A stretch of 64,000 nt of DNA from Shewanella mangrovisoli (lineage in GTDB: Bacteria > Pseudomonadota > Gammaproteobacteria > Enterobacterales > Shewanellaceae). The notes below the pieces were generated by a model, which was not told the origin of the DNA, did no database searches, and saw only the letters and a program-made list of their open reading frames with translations. Position numbers and translations under genes: made by a program. Location of the stretch: assembly GCF_019457635.1 (NCBI RefSeq), contig NZ_CP080412.1, forward strand, positions 2,108,001 through 2,172,000. Reading direction: 5' to 3'. Positions 31,111-41,082 of this stretch are shown here, piece after piece (position 1 is the stretch's first letter; every line of letters begins with the position of its first letter).

Positions 31111-33498
31111 ATGAAATTTAGCGAATCTTGGCTTCGTGAGTGGGTCAATCCTGCCGTTAGCCGTGAAGCATTATCCCACCAGATCACTATGGCTGGCCTC
31201 GAAGTCGATGGCGTTGATGCCGTGGCTGCCGAGTTCAACGGCGTAGTGATTGGTGAAGTGGTCGAATGTGGCCAGCACCCAGATGCAGACAAACTGCGCG
31301 TGACTAAAGTCAGTGTCGGCAGTGGTGAACTTATCGATATCGTCTGTGGCGCACCTAACTGCCGCCAAGGCCTGCGCGTTGCCGTTGCCATGGTTGGCGC
31401 TGTATTGCCAGGCGATTTCAAAATCAAAAAAGCCAAGCTGCGTGGTATGCCATCAGAAGGCATGCTGTGTTCATACAGCGAGCTGGGCATCGATATCGAC
31501 AGCGATGGCATTATCGAACTGCCATTAGATGCGCCATTAGGCACGGATTTACGTGAGTATCTCCAGCTTGATGATGCTGTGATTGAAGTGGATTTAACCG
31601 CTAACCGTGCCGACTGTTTAGGCATGGTGGGTCTGGCCCGTGAAGTGGGCGTGTTAAACCGTGCGGCTGTGACTGAGCCACAATGGCAAGCCGTTACGCC
31701 AACCATTGATGCCAAAGTGGCTATCAATGTGAAGGAAAGCGCAGCGTGCCCACGCTACTTAGGCCGTGTGGTGAAGAATGTGAACGTGAAAGCGGCTACG
31801 CCATTATGGATGCAGGAAAAACTGCGCCGCAGCGGTATTCGTTCTATCGATCCTATCGTCGATATCACTAACTTCGTGTTAGTTGAATTCGGCCAACCTA
31901 TGCACGCCTTCGACCTTGCCAAGCTGACTGGCGACATCCAAGTGCGTTTGGGGAATGGCGAAGAGAAAATCACTCTGCTCGATGGCAGCGAAGTGACCAT
32001 TCCAAGCGACACCCTAGTGATTGCCGACGATGCCTGCCCATTAGCGCTTGCTGGCGTATTTGGTGGCGAATATTCAGGTGTGAGTGACACCACGCAAGAC
32101 ATTCTGCTGGAATGTGCCTTCTTCGCACCGTTAGCGATTATGGGTAAATCACGCCGTTTAGGTCTGCATACTGATTCATCACACCGTTTTGAACGTGGTG
32201 TTGACCCTGAGATGCAGCACAAGGTTATGGACCGTGCGACTCGCTTAGTGCTGGATATTTGCGGCGGTGAAGCGGGCCCTGTGGTTGAAGCCAAATCTGA
32301 CGCTGACTTACCAAAGCCTGCGCAAATCCTATTGCGTCGCAGCAAGTTAGATAAAATTCTAGGTCACCATGTTCCCGATAGCGACGTGGTTGAAATCCTT
32401 GAACGTTTAGGTTTCGGCGTGGTAGCAGGCGAGGGTAGCTGGCAGGTGACTACCGCCACTTATCGCTTCGATATGGCGATTGAAGAAGACTTAATCGAAG
32501 AAGTGGCCCGTATCTACGGTTACAACAACATTCCAAACGTTGCGCCTGTGGCGTCACTGCGGATGTCAGACCATAAAGAAACTGATTTAAGCCTCAAGCG
32601 CGTACGTTCGCTGTTAGTTGCCCGTGGTTTCCAAGAAGCCGTGACTTACAGTTTCGTCGATCCTAAGCTGCAAAATCTGGTTCACCCAGGCGAGCAAGCC
32701 ATGGTGTTGCCGAACCCAATTTCTAGCGAAATGTCGGCCATGCGTTTGTCGATGTTCACAGGATTATTGACTGCGGTTGGCTACAACCAAAGTCGTCAAC
32801 AGGGTCGTGTGAGACTTTTTGAAACTGGCCTGCGCTTTGTTCCTGATATTAATGCAGAATCAGGTGTAAGACAGCAAGCTATGCTCGGTTGCGTCATAAC
32901 TGGCCTCCAAAATGACGAACATTGGGCTATGGAATCGAAAACTGTTGATTTTTTCGACCTTAAAGGCGATTTAGAAGCAATTATCGGCTTGACAGTTTCC
33001 GCATCAGAATTTAGCTTTAGAGTAGCGACGCATTCTGCTCTTCATCCAGGGCAATGTGCTGAAATATTGAGAAATGATCGAGTGATCGGTCATATAGGTG
33101 CTATCCATCCTAGTTTGGAGAAGCCTTTTGGACTCAATGGTAAAACCATCGTTTTTGAGTTGGAATTGGATGCTTTATTGCATACCAGTTTGCCGCTAGC
33201 CCAAGCTGTATCTAAGTTCCCGGCTAATCGTCGTGACATCGCAGTAGTCGTAGATGAAAGTGTATCTGCAGGCGATGTAATGAAATTGATAAGAAAAGTT
33301 GGCGAAAATCAGTTGGTTGGCATAAACTTGTTCGATGTATACTTAGGTAAAGGTGTTGAGCCCGGCAAGAAGAGCTTGGCGATAGCACTTACATTACAAG
33401 ACACTACTCGTACACTTGAGGAAAAAGAGATCGCTGAGACAGTAGAATCAGTTGTTTCTGCCCTGAAGACCGAGTTCAACGCATCGTTGAGGGATTAA
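31111..33498 (+). CDS. pheT: Phenylalanyl-tRNA synthetase beta subunit
   Basis: A 795-residue beta chain. tRNA-binding (EMAP-like) domain about residues 40-150 ([18 protein letters not shown]), B3/B4 editing domain ([26 protein letters not shown]), B5, the catalytic-like fold ([20 protein letters not shown]) and the C-terminal ferredoxin-fold anticodon-binding domain ([15 protein letters not shown]). Codon use changes after about 32810: rare AGA, ATA and TTG codons appear, while the earlier part uses CGT and CTG almost only. Confidence 0.97.
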   Translation: MKFSESWLREWVNPAVSREALSHQITMAGLEVDGVDAVAAEFNGVVIGEVVECGQHPDADKLRVTKVSVGSGELIDIVCGAPNCRQGLRVAVAMVGAVLPGDFKIKKAKLRGMPSEGMLCSYSELGIDIDSDGIIELPLDAPLGTDLREYLQLDDAVIEVDLTANRADCLGMVGLAREVGVLNRAAVTEPQWQAVTPTIDAKVAINVKESAACPRYLGRVVKNVNVKAATPLWMQEKLRRSGIRSIDPIVDITNFVLVEFGQPMHAFDLAKLTGDIQVRLGNGEEKITLLDGSEVTIPSDTLVIADDACPLALAGVFGGEYSGVSDTTQDILLECAFFAPLAIMGKSRRLGLHTDSSHRFERGVDPEMQHKVMDRATRLVLDICGGEAGPVVEAKSDADLPKPAQILLRRSKLDKILGHHVPDSDVVEILERLGFGVVAGEGSWQVTTATYRFDMAIEEDLIEEVARIYGYNNIPNVAPVASLRMSDHKETDLSLKRVRSLLVARGFQEAVTYSFVDPKLQNLVHPGEQAMVLPNPISSEMSAMRLSMFTGLLTAVGYNQSRQQGRVRLFETGLRFVPDINAESGVRQQAMLGCVITGLQNDEHWAMESKTVDFFDLKGDLEAIIGLTVSASEFSFRVATHSALHPGQCAEILRNDRVIGHIGAIHPSLEKPFGLNGKTIVFELELDALLHTSLPLAQAVSKFPANRRDIAVVVDESVSAGDVMKLIRKVGENQLVGINLFDVYLGKGVEPGKKSLAIALTLQDTTRTLEEKEIAETVESVVSALKTEFNASLRD

Positions 33499-33501
33499 AG
33501 T

Positions 33502-33798
33502 ATGGCACTTACCAAAGCCGAAATGGCAGAACATCTTTTTGAAACACTAGGCATTAACAAGCGTGTCGCTAAAGAGATGGTTGAGTCGTTCTTTGAAGAA
33601 ATTCGAGGCGCACTTGAAAGTGGTGAGCAGGTCAAGTTATCTGGCTTTGGCAACTTTGACCTTAGGGATAAGAATCAAAGACCGGGAAGGAACCCAAAAA
33701 CAGGCGAGGATATCCCGATTTCCGCTCGCCGTGTCGTGACCTTCCGTCCCGGCCAGAAACTGAAAACTCGCGTAGAAGCAGCTAACGCGGGCAAGTAA
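33502..33798 (+). CDS. ihfA: Integration host factor alpha subunit
   Basis: A 98-residue HU/IHF-family DNA-bending protein: [35 protein letters not shown] (beta-arm with the Pro that intercalates DNA) and [14 protein letters not shown]. It follows pheT by 3 bases, the same pheS-pheT-ihfA order as in enterobacteria. AGG and AGA codons in the middle suggest it shares the atypical stretch of pheT. Confidence 0.97.
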   Translation: MALTKAEMAEHLFETLGINKRVAKEMVESFFEEIRGALESGEQVKLSGFGNFDLRDKNQRPGRNPKTGEDIPISARRVVTFRPGQKLKTRVEAANAGK

Positions 33799-33813
33799 TT
33801 TCTTAAAGTTTGA

Positions 33814-33854
33814 TAGGAAAGCCACTCCATCGCGAGTGGCTTTCCTATTTTCTT
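33814..33854 (+). terminator. Terminator after ihfA
   Basis: GGAAAGCCACT pairs with AGTGGCTTTCC (11 bp), loop CCATCGCG, then TATTTTCTT. Ends the pheS-pheT-ihfA operon. Confidence 0.9.
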
Positions 33855-33894
33855 CCTATGCGAATTCAGTCTTTTACTGTCTGAGGTGATTTCT

Positions 33895-34833
33895 TTGTCA
33901 AGACAGCCCAAACATTTTGACCGACGTTTTCAACTGGCCTTATTGCACCCTAAATATTGGGTCACTTGGTTGGCGATCGGCCTATTAGTCATTTTTGGGA
34001 GCATGCCTGCCTGGCTGCGTGATCCTATCGCCAGAACCTTGGCCAAACTGGTGGCGCCTATTGCGAAAAAGCCGATAGGCATTGCTAGAGCGAACTTAAA
34101 GGCGTGTTTCCCTGAAAAATCCGCCGCCGAAATTGAAACTTTAATCGATGAGAACGTGCAGAACTTCGTCTTAGTGCTGTTATCGCAAGGAGAGCTGTTA
34201 GTACGCTCTAAGGCGCATTTACGCCGCCGTGTGAATCTTATGGGCTTTGAGCATGTTCAAGCGGCGCAGGCAGAAGGGCAGCCTGTAATATTTATCATGC
34301 CCCATGTGTGGCCCATCGATTATGCGGGACTGAGGTTAAACCTCGACTTGCCCATGGTGACCATGGCTAAGGCCCACAAAAACGCGCTATTTAACTGGTT
34401 TAATAATCGGGTACGTAGTAGCTGCGGTGGCCATGTTTATATGCGAGAGGCGGGGATCCGCGCCTTGTTGGCCGAATTGAAGCAGAACAATAGCTTTTTC
34501 TACCTGCCCGATGAGGATTTAGGCCCAGATCAAAGTGTGTTTACCCCGTTTTTAGGCACAGTTAAAGCGACATTACCCGTGGTTGGCCGATTAGCTCAGG
34601 CGGGAAATGCCCAAGTGCTGCCGGTAAAAATTGGTTATAACCAAGCTTCACGCCAGTTTGATTTAACTGTGATGCCCGCCATTGCCGCCGAAGACATGGT
34701 CGGTAAAGAAAACGAAGCGTTGGCACTGAACAAAGCGGTTGAGCAAGTGATCCTCGCTTACCCTGAGCAGTATATGTGGTTCTTAAGATTGCTTAAGACC
34801 CGCCCAGAAGGGCAGGCCTCGATTTATCAATAG
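33895..34833 (+). CDS. lpxM: Lipid A late acyltransferase (LpxM/MsbB type)
   Basis: A 312-residue inner-membrane acyltransferase that adds a secondary acyl chain to Kdo2-lipid A. N-terminal hydrophobic anchor (WLAIGLLVIFGS), the HX4D active site in MPHVWPIDYAG, and FFYLPDEDLGPDQSVFTPF and KATLPVVGRLAQ in outline, which track LpxM more than LpxL. The start is TTG at 33895, because TGAGGTGA lies about six bases upstream; GTG at 33886 is the alternative. Acyl length cannot be told. Confidence 0.88.
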   Translation: MSRQPKHFDRRFQLALLHPKYWVTWLAIGLLVIFGSMPAWLRDPIARTLAKLVAPIAKKPIGIARANLKACFPEKSAAEIETLIDENVQNFVLVLLSQGELLVRSKAHLRRRVNLMGFEHVQAAQAEGQPVIFIMPHVWPIDYAGLRLNLDLPMVTMAKAHKNALFNWFNNRVRSSCGGHVYMREAGIRALLAELKQNNSFFYLPDEDLGPDQSVFTPFLGTVKATLPVVGRLAQAGNAQVLPVKIGYNQASRQFDLTVMPAIAAEDMVGKENEALALNKAVEQVILAYPEQYMWFLRLLKTRPEGQASIYQ

Positions 34834-34889
34834 TGATTTATCTATAGCGACTTATCGAGAGTGATGAATCGCTGCTAGCAGACCAATAA

Positions 34890-34926
34890 AATGGGCTTTA
34901 AGTGGAATACTTAAAGCCCATTTTTT
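34890..34926. terminator. Bidirectional terminator between lpxM and hypA
   Basis: TGGGCTTTAAGT pairs with ACTTAAAGCCCA, loop GGAAT, T6 on the plus side and T4 on the minus side. Serves both convergent genes. Confidence 0.93.
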
Positions 34927-34964
34927 ATCAAGTGTGAATGCTTGAGTCAGAGGCCTATAGCAAC

Positions 34965-35321
34965 TCAGCGCTCGTCCTCTTGCTCCATTTCAAGTTGCAT
35001 CAGCAGCATATCTTCACCATCTAATACCCGCGTATGGTAGCTATGACAGGCAGGGCAGACGATAGAGCGCTCAGCAAGCTCTGACTCTTGGTGGCAATCC
35101 AAACATGCAATCAATAAGGGTTGCAGTGTCATCCGCAATTCTGCATCACGGCAGAGCCCATCGAGTTTAAAGGTCTCAAAGGCGGTCTCGAGCAAGGCGG
35201 GTTCGACACCGCTCATCACACCGAGTTTGATATCGACGCGGGTGATTTTATTGGCTCGATTGGCCCTAGCGTGTTGCTCGCATTGCTCAATCAAGGCGCT
35301 GACGATGGAATATTCGTGCAT
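34965..35321 (-). CDS. hypA: Hydrogenase nickel-incorporation protein HypA
   Basis: A 118-residue nickel chaperone for [NiFe] hydrogenase. The N-terminal nickel site is MHE, which fixes the start at 35321. The zinc site is CLDCHQE with CPACHSY. Its ATG shares one base with the hypE stop (TAATG), so translation is coupled. Last gene of hypBCDEA. Confidence 0.96.
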   Translation of the reverse strand: MHEYSIVSALIEQCEQHARANRANKITRVDIKLGVMSGVEPALLETAFETFKLDGLCRDAELRMTLQPLLIACLDCHQESELAERSIVCPACHSYHTRVLDGEDMLLMQLEMEQEDER

Positions 35322-36340
35322 TAACAAATCCTTGGCAGCAGTTCACCCTGGGGCAAGTCTAAGTAACGTTTGGTATTCCATGGCGTTCTTAAGATCACTT
35401 TTCCCGGCAATTCGTCGCTGACGGTGCCGATGATGGCCGCCTGCTCGCAATGACCAAAGCGCTGCATGATTTCCAAGGCGCCAAGGGCGATATCGTTAGG
35501 GACTGCCAAGATAAAGGTGCCTTCATTGGCTAAATCCATGGCCTCAAAGCCATAAAGCTCGCATAAGCCTTTGACTTCATCGCAAACCGGAATACTGGCT
35601 TCGTTGACGGTAATCCCGACATTGGCGGCGGCCGCCCACTCGTTTAACACGGCAGACAGCCCACCACGAGTTGCATCACGCATCGCATGAATGGGAATAT
35701 TCGCCGCAATAAGCTGCTCAACCACGGGCCAAAGGGTGGCACAATCGCTTTGCAAAGCCGATTCAAGAGTTAAGCCCTCGCGTGCCATCAGAATCGCGGC
35801 GCCATGGCAGCCCACATCGCGGGAAACAATAATTGCATCCCCCGGCGCGACATTCGCCGCCGAGATATTCGGACGTAAAATCCGTCCAACGCCGGAGGTA
35901 TTGATAAACAAGCCATCGGCGCAGCCCTTAGGCACGACCTTGGTATCGCCACAGACGATTCTGGCGCCGCTCTGTTTAAGCTCCTTCGCCATGCTGCGTA
36001 CAATAGTGGTTAACTGATTGAGCGAAAAGCCTTCTTCGATGATTACACTGCAACTTAAATACTGTGGCTCGGCGCCCATCATGGCAAGATCATTCACAGT
36101 ACCGGCGATCGCCAACTTGCCAATATCTCCGCCAGCAAAAAACAGCGGTGATACCGTAAAGGAATCTGTGGTAAAGGCGGTCGCACCTTGCAAATCAAGC
36201 TTTGCCGCGTCTTCTTCGCTGCGCAGGATGGGGTTATCGAACTCGGTAAAAAACAGTTCACGAATAAGTTTATTCATCTCTTTGCCGCCACCACCGTGGC
36301 TGAGTTGAATCACTTTATCTTTGGGTTGGAAATCAGCCAT
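35321..36340 (-). CDS. hypE: Hydrogenase maturation protein HypE
   Basis: A 339-residue protein that makes the iron CN ligands: it dehydrates a carbamoyl group on its C-terminal Cys to thiocyanate. The C-terminus LLPRIC carries that Cys. The N-terminal segment [15 protein letters not shown] and ATP-binding GDTKVVPKG are visible (PurM-like fold). Overlaps hypD by 8 bases and hypA by 1 base. Confidence 0.97.
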   Translation of the reverse strand: MADFQPKDKVIQLSHGGGGKEMNKLIRELFFTEFDNPILRSEEDAAKLDLQGATAFTTDSFTVSPLFFAGGDIGKLAIAGTVNDLAMMGAEPQYLSCSVIIEEGFSLNQLTTIVRSMAKELKQSGARIVCGDTKVVPKGCADGLFINTSGVGRILRPNISAANVAPGDAIIVSRDVGCHGAAILMAREGLTLESALQSDCATLWPVVEQLIAANIPIHAMRDATRGGLSAVLNEWAAAANVGITVNEASIPVCDEVKGLCELYGFEAMDLANEGTFILAVPNDIALGALEIMQRFGHCEQAAIIGTVSDELPGKVILRTPWNTKRYLDLPQGELLPRIC

Positions 36341-37472
36341 GGTGTGGCTCCTTGCTATCTATGCCTTGATAGCGGTAATACGCATTACACGCGCCTTCGG
36401 AGCTAACCATACAGCTACCGAGAGGGGTTTCGGGATTGCAGCCGCGGCCAAAGACTTTACAGTCTTTAGGTTTGGCGAGCCCGCGAAGAATATCGCCGCA
36501 TTGGCAAGCCTTATGATCGTCAATTTCTTTGACAGGTAATCTGTCCTTAAAGTACTTCTCGGCGTCCCTATGGGCGTATTCGGGTCTTAACTCAAGCGCC
36601 GAGTTGGGAATGGGTCCAAGCCCGCGCCAACGAAATTGCGGCCGAGTCTGGAAAAATTGATTAACCTTGGCCTGAGCGGCAAGATTGCCTTCCTCGGACA
36701 CGGCGCGGCTGTATTGAATATCTAACAGCGCCGTTCCCGCCACCTTTTGCCGCACGATGCGCAGGATGGACTCCATCACATCAACGGGTTCGAACCCTGA
36801 AACCACCACAGGCGTACCGTATTGCTCGACCGCGGGGCGATAGATTTTGGCACCACTGATCACGCTTACGTGCGCAGGGCCAATGAAGGCGTTTACCCTA
36901 GCTTTAGGGTCTTGCATGACGGCATCAATCGCGGGTGGCACTAAGACGTGGTTGATATGAAACAACAAATTCGCCAGCTTTTCCTGCTCGGCCAACTGTA
37001 TCAGCACGGCGGTCATAGGGGTCGAGGTTTCAAAGCCAATGGCGAAAAACACCACGGTTTTATCGGGATTGTCGCGGGCGATTTTGAGCGTATCTAAGGG
37101 GTCATAAATAGGGCGAATATCACAGCCCTTGGCTCTGAAACTGGCTAATGAGCCTTGGGAACCGGGCACGCGGATCATATCCCCGAGTGTCACTAAAATC
37201 ACATTCTCTTGCTGGGCGAGCACTGCGGCTTGGTCAATACGCTCCTTGGGCATCACGCACACTGGGCAGCCGGGACCGTGGATAAATTCAATATTTTCCG
37301 GCAGTAAATCCAGTAAGCCGTATTTCATGATGGTGTGGGTATGGCCGCCACAGACCTCCATGATATTGATAGGCTCTTTGAGCGTGCGGGCGCATTTAGC
37401 TATATCCTCTGCAAACGAGGCTATGGTATCGGGGTCGCGAAAGCCTTGATAAAGCTGTTTTAGGTCAAGCAT
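36333..37472 (-). CDS. hypD: Hydrogenase maturation protein HypD
   Basis: A 379-residue [4Fe-4S] protein that, with HypC, assembles Fe(CN)2CO. Conserved MEVCGGHTHT, HGPGCPVCV, FAIGFETSTP and C-terminal cluster cysteines (ACQCGDIL, FGRGCNPETPLGSCMVSSEGAC in outline). Overlaps hypE by 8 bases; 58 bases from hypC. Confidence 0.97.
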   Translation of the reverse strand: MLDLKQLYQGFRDPDTIASFAEDIAKCARTLKEPINIMEVCGGHTHTIMKYGLLDLLPENIEFIHGPGCPVCVMPKERIDQAAVLAQQENVILVTLGDMIRVPGSQGSLASFRAKGCDIRPIYDPLDTLKIARDNPDKTVVFFAIGFETSTPMTAVLIQLAEQEKLANLLFHINHVLVPPAIDAVMQDPKARVNAFIGPAHVSVISGAKIYRPAVEQYGTPVVVSGFEPVDVMESILRIVRQKVAGTALLDIQYSRAVSEEGNLAAQAKVNQFFQTRPQFRWRGLGPIPNSALELRPEYAHRDAEKYFKDRLPVKEIDDHKACQCGDILRGLAKPKDCKVFGRGCNPETPLGSCMVSSEGACNAYYRYQGIDSKEPHHG

Positions 37473-37530
37473 CTTCAGTCCTTGCGCAGTTTTGGCTGTT
37501 ATTTGTTATCACTTTTACTGCGGTGATTAC

Positions 37531-37776
37531 TCAATGCGTGGTCTCATTTTCAAGTTTTGAGACTATCTCTTTATATAATTCAAGACTTTGCAGCGCATCG
37601 TTGCGATCAATTTTATTCATCACAAAACCGATATGGATAAGCACATAGTCACCAATGGCTAAAGGCTCAGTCATTAAATGGCTGCTCACATCGCGCCTGA
37701 CACCTAAGGTGTCGACGGTGACCGATTGACGCTCGTTATCCACGGCCACCACTTGGGAAGGAATAGATAGGCACAT
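37531..37776 (-). CDS. hypC: Hydrogenase maturation chaperone HypC
   Basis: An 81-residue chaperone. The essential N-terminal MCLSIP motif sets the start at 37776, where the ATG overlaps the hypB stop. The protein shuttles the iron ligand core from HypD to the large subunit. Confidence 0.95.
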   Translation of the reverse strand: MCLSIPSQVVAVDNERQSVTVDTLGVRRDVSSHLMTEPLAIGDYVLIHIGFVMNKIDRNDALQSLELYKEIVSKLENETTH

Positions 37777-38549
37777 TATTGTGACTCTCCCGCAGCGTGG
37801 TGAAGGTTGTCGTTCAGCCATGCAACGACGGCACGCATAGCATCGCCATCCTTAATCGAGACTTCCAGAATCTGTGTGTCAGGGTTGAGCTTTTTAAGTT
37901 GGGCTTTCGCCTCATCGACACTGAAATCGAAGTAGGGCAAGAGGTCACATTTTGTGATGAGCACCAGATCGGCGCGGCGGAACATAACGGGATATTTCTC
38001 AATCTTATCATCGCCTTCTGGAACCGAGAGCAGCACGATATTTTTATGGGTGCCGACATCGTAACTGGCGGGACAGACGAGGTTTCCCACGTTTTCGACA
38101 AAGCAAATATCTAAGCCTTCGAGTGGCAAGTGATGTAAAGCGCCGTGTACCATGAATGCGTCGAGGTGGCAGGCGCTGCCGGTTTGAATTTGATGGGCCT
38201 GAATGCCTTTGGCGATTAAGCGGTCGGCATCGCGGGAGGTCTCTAAATCCCCTTCAATTACGGCGTAGTTGAGGGCGGTGTATTCTTTTAAGTGCTCAAG
38301 CAAGGTGGTTTTGCCACTGCCTGGGCTACTCATTAAATTGAAGGCAGTGATATTGTGCGCCTCAAAATGTGCACGGTTATGGGCCGCTTCGACATCGTTT
38401 TTATCGAGAATTTTGTGGATCACCGACAAGGTTTTTTTATCGTTAAGCTGAGGATTGGTGTGCAATTCCTGATGGTGATGCAGATGGCCGTGGCCGTGTT
38501 CATGTGAATGGGAATGGCGGGGTAAGGAGCAGCCGCAGTCTTTACACAT
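37776..38549 (-). CDS. hypB: Hydrogenase nickel-incorporation GTPase HypB
   Basis: A 257-residue GTPase that delivers nickel. N-terminal CxxCGC nickel motif (MCKDCGC), then a His-rich stretch of about 25 residues (HSHSHEHGHGHLHHH), likely nickel storage. G1 is GSGKTTLLEHL; switch and metal residues in GSACHLDAFMVH and ENVGNLVCPA; TKCDLLPYF is the NKxD motif. First gene of the minus-strand hypBCDEA operon. Confidence 0.97.
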   Translation of the reverse strand: MCKDCGCSLPRHSHSHEHGHGHLHHHQELHTNPQLNDKKTLSVIHKILDKNDVEAAHNRAHFEAHNITAFNLMSSPGSGKTTLLEHLKEYTALNYAVIEGDLETSRDADRLIAKGIQAHQIQTGSACHLDAFMVHGALHHLPLEGLDICFVENVGNLVCPASYDVGTHKNIVLLSVPEGDDKIEKYPVMFRRADLVLITKCDLLPYFDFSVDEAKAQLKKLNPDTQILEVSIKDGDAMRAVVAWLNDNLHHAAGESQ

Positions 38550-38700
38550 CTTATATTTCTCCTTGTCCTAGGCCGAGCGCCTCTTTGGGCGCATTTGCCT
38601 GACAATATGCTGATGCTATCGAATAGGGTTAATTTGATTACGCTAATGTTAAGTGTGATACAAATCGGCTGCGGATTCTTTGATGTTCGTCAGGTTTATT

Positions 38701-38736
38701 TGGATAAACAAAGGCCAAAGAACATTTCTTTGGCCT
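38701..38736 (-). terminator. Terminator after the molybdopterin oxidoreductase gene
   Basis: On the minus strand, AGGCCAAAGAA pairs with TTCTTTGGCCT, loop ATG, followed by TTTGTTTATCC. It isolates the oxidoreductase from hypB. Confidence 0.85.
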
Positions 38737-38760
38737 ATGGGATGAAAGCGCTTGAGTGAC

Positions 38761-41082
38761 TTACAGTTGGGCGATGCTGATTTTATTGCTGCTCGCGGGG
38801 GTTAAGATCACGGGAACCGATTTTGAGGTTGGGGTGTAGGAGCCCACGCCCACACTGTCGATGGCGACTAAGGGATTGGTCTCGGGGTAATAGGCGGCGA
38901 TATTGCCCTTAGGGATCTCGTAATAAATCACCATAAAGTCATACACTTTACGCAATTTACCATCGTTAGTGAGCGATTGGATATCGACTAACTGGCCGTC
39001 GCTAAAGCCCTGCGCCTTGGCATCATCACTGTTCATGAATAGTACATTTCGCTTGCCCTTAATGCCGCGGTATCTGTCATCCATGCCATAGATGGTGGTG
39101 TTATATTGATCGTGTGAGCGCAGACTCTGCAGCAGCAACACTGGCAGTGTACTGGTCAGGGCCTGACTCGAACAGTCGGCGAGGATGGAGTCGGGTAAAG
39201 CGCAGGCGCTAAATTCTGCCTTGTGGCTTTGAGTATGCCAGTCGAGCTGCGCTGCATTATTGGTTAAATGGAATCCCGCTGGGACGTTAATTTTTTGATT
39301 GTAATCTTCAAAACCTGCAATGGTTTGCTCAATCAAATCGCGGATCAGGTTGTAATCATTCCTTAGGGCTAACCAGTCAATTGATTTGGTATTAGGTGTA
39401 CTCATTGATGGTGGTTTCACCGCCAAGGTAGCGTGCGCCATGCGCGCCACAATATCGATTTCCGACAGGCATAGTGGCGATACCGCATCGTTCATCCCGG
39501 TCGAGGCGTGCACCATGCTAAAGGTATCTTCGACGGTGATTTTTTGAATGCCGTATTTTTGCTTATCGAGTTCAGTGCGCCCAAGGCAAGGTAAGATCAA
39601 CGCATCTTTGCCGACCTGTAAATGACTGCGATTGAGCTTAGTGCTGATTTGCACATTTAACTGCGTTTTTCCCATGGCGTTATAGGTAAAGGCGCTGTCG
39701 GGCGCCGCGGCAGCTAGGTTGCCGCCGAGGCAAATTAGCACTTTGCTTTGCTCACTATCTAAGGCCTTCAAGGCTTCAACCACGTTATGACCCGCGGCGC
39801 GGGGTAACTGGCAGCCCAAATACTGCTCTAAACGGTCAATAAACTCGGCTTTGGGTTTTTCGTTAATTCCCATTGTGCGGTTACCCTGCACATTGCTGTG
39901 ACCGCGCACCGGGCAAAGTCCTGCGCCAGCTTTACCTATTTGGCCGCAGAGCAGATGCAAGTTAATGATTTCGCGGATGGTATCGACTGAATGTTTATGC
40001 TGAGTAATGCCCATGGCCCAGCAACTGATCACCGTCTTACTTTGGCTAAATACTGTGGCGGCTTGAATAATATCTGCCTTGGATAAGCCCGATTGGGCTT
40101 CAATCTGTTGCCAGTCGGTGTGACGGACACTCTGCTCATAATCTGCGAAAAACGCGGTATGGGTGGCGATAAACTCCCGGTCGATACACTTTGAGTTCGA
40201 CTCAAGAATATGCTTTGCCATGCCGCGAATGGCCGCCATATCGCCGCCCAGCAGTGGCGTGAGGTATTGATGGCTAATGGTTGTGGCTGCGGGGGTTAAT
40301 AACTCCGTTGGGCTTTGCGGGCTGGCGAATCGCTCCAGCGCCACTTCCTTTAAGTTATTGAAGGTGACAATTTTACAACCCAGTTTGGCCGCTTTACGTA
40401 GGGCATTCATCATCCGTGGATGGTTGGTGCCGGGGTTTTGCCCGAAGACAAAAATCGCCTCGGCCGCATCGAAATCGCTTAATACGACAGTACCTTTACC
40501 GACACCAATGGCTTGGTTGAGTGCTACGCCGCTGGCCTCGTGGCACATATTCGAACAATCGGGAAAGTTATTGGTGCCGTACAGTCGGCCAAACAGTTGA
40601 TAGAGATAGGAGGCCTCGTTACTGGCGCGGCCTGAGGTGTAAAACTCCACTTGATTGGGATCGCTAAGGCCATTAAGCGTATCTGCAATCAGCTGAAAGG
40701 CCCCATCCCAGCTGATGGGCTCATAGTGATCGGTTGCGGCGTTATAGCGTATAGGTTCGGCTAAGCGGCCCTGATATTCGAGCCAATAGTCGGTCTGCTT
40801 AGCTAGCTGGCGCACCGAATACTGGGCGAAAAAGTCGCGATCGACAATCTTGCCCGTCGACTCCCACGCTACGGCCTTGGCGCCATTTTCGCAAAACTGA
40901 AAGGCGCCTGCCTTGTTATCGCCCCAGGCACAACCCGGGCAGTCAAAGCCATCGGTTTGGTTTACCCTGAGTAGGTTTTTGATATTTTGCTGGGTCTTTT
41001 GGCTGCGCAGCACATGCTTTAAGGTCGATTGCAGTGAGGGGAAGCCGCCGGCTTTGGTCGGTTTTTCAATATGAACAGGCAT
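38761..41082 (-). CDS. Molybdopterin oxidoreductase, YdeP/FdhF-like (formate dehydrogenase-type alpha chain)
   Basis: A 773-residue protein of the YdeP-like branch of the DMSO reductase/formate dehydrogenase family. It starts with the IEKPTKAGGFPSLQ and CPGCAWGDNK segments of YdeP; there is no full four-Cys Fe-S motif of FdhF. Domains: Mo-bisMGD binding (FYTSGRASNEASYLYQLFGRLYGTNNF in outline, DCSNMCHEAS, FGQNPGTNHPRM) and a C-terminal molydopterin dinucleotide domain. Substrate unknown; related YdeP is linked to acid stress. ATG at 41082 has GGAG seven bases upstream; the frame from 41169 lies inside fdhD. Overlaps fdhD by 17 bases. Confidence 0.88.
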   Translation of the reverse strand: MPVHIEKPTKAGGFPSLQSTLKHVLRSQKTQQNIKNLLRVNQTDGFDCPGCAWGDNKAGAFQFCENGAKAVAWESTGKIVDRDFFAQYSVRQLAKQTDYWLEYQGRLAEPIRYNAATDHYEPISWDGAFQLIADTLNGLSDPNQVEFYTSGRASNEASYLYQLFGRLYGTNNFPDCSNMCHEASGVALNQAIGVGKGTVVLSDFDAAEAIFVFGQNPGTNHPRMMNALRKAAKLGCKIVTFNNLKEVALERFASPQSPTELLTPAATTISHQYLTPLLGGDMAAIRGMAKHILESNSKCIDREFIATHTAFFADYEQSVRHTDWQQIEAQSGLSKADIIQAATVFSQSKTVISCWAMGITQHKHSVDTIREIINLHLLCGQIGKAGAGLCPVRGHSNVQGNRTMGINEKPKAEFIDRLEQYLGCQLPRAAGHNVVEALKALDSEQSKVLICLGGNLAAAAPDSAFTYNAMGKTQLNVQISTKLNRSHLQVGKDALILPCLGRTELDKQKYGIQKITVEDTFSMVHASTGMNDAVSPLCLSEIDIVARMAHATLAVKPPSMSTPNTKSIDWLALRNDYNLIRDLIEQTIAGFEDYNQKINVPAGFHLTNNAAQLDWHTQSHKAEFSACALPDSILADCSSQALTSTLPVLLLQSLRSHDQYNTTIYGMDDRYRGIKGKRNVLFMNSDDAKAQGFSDGQLVDIQSLTNDGKLRKVYDFMVIYYEIPKGNIAAYYPETNPLVAIDSVGVGSYTPTSKSVPVILTPASSNKISIAQL

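Noticed and set aside
38550..38760. Possible FNR or CRP site before hypB
   Set aside because: TTGATTACGCTAA and TGTGATACAAATC each match only one half-site.
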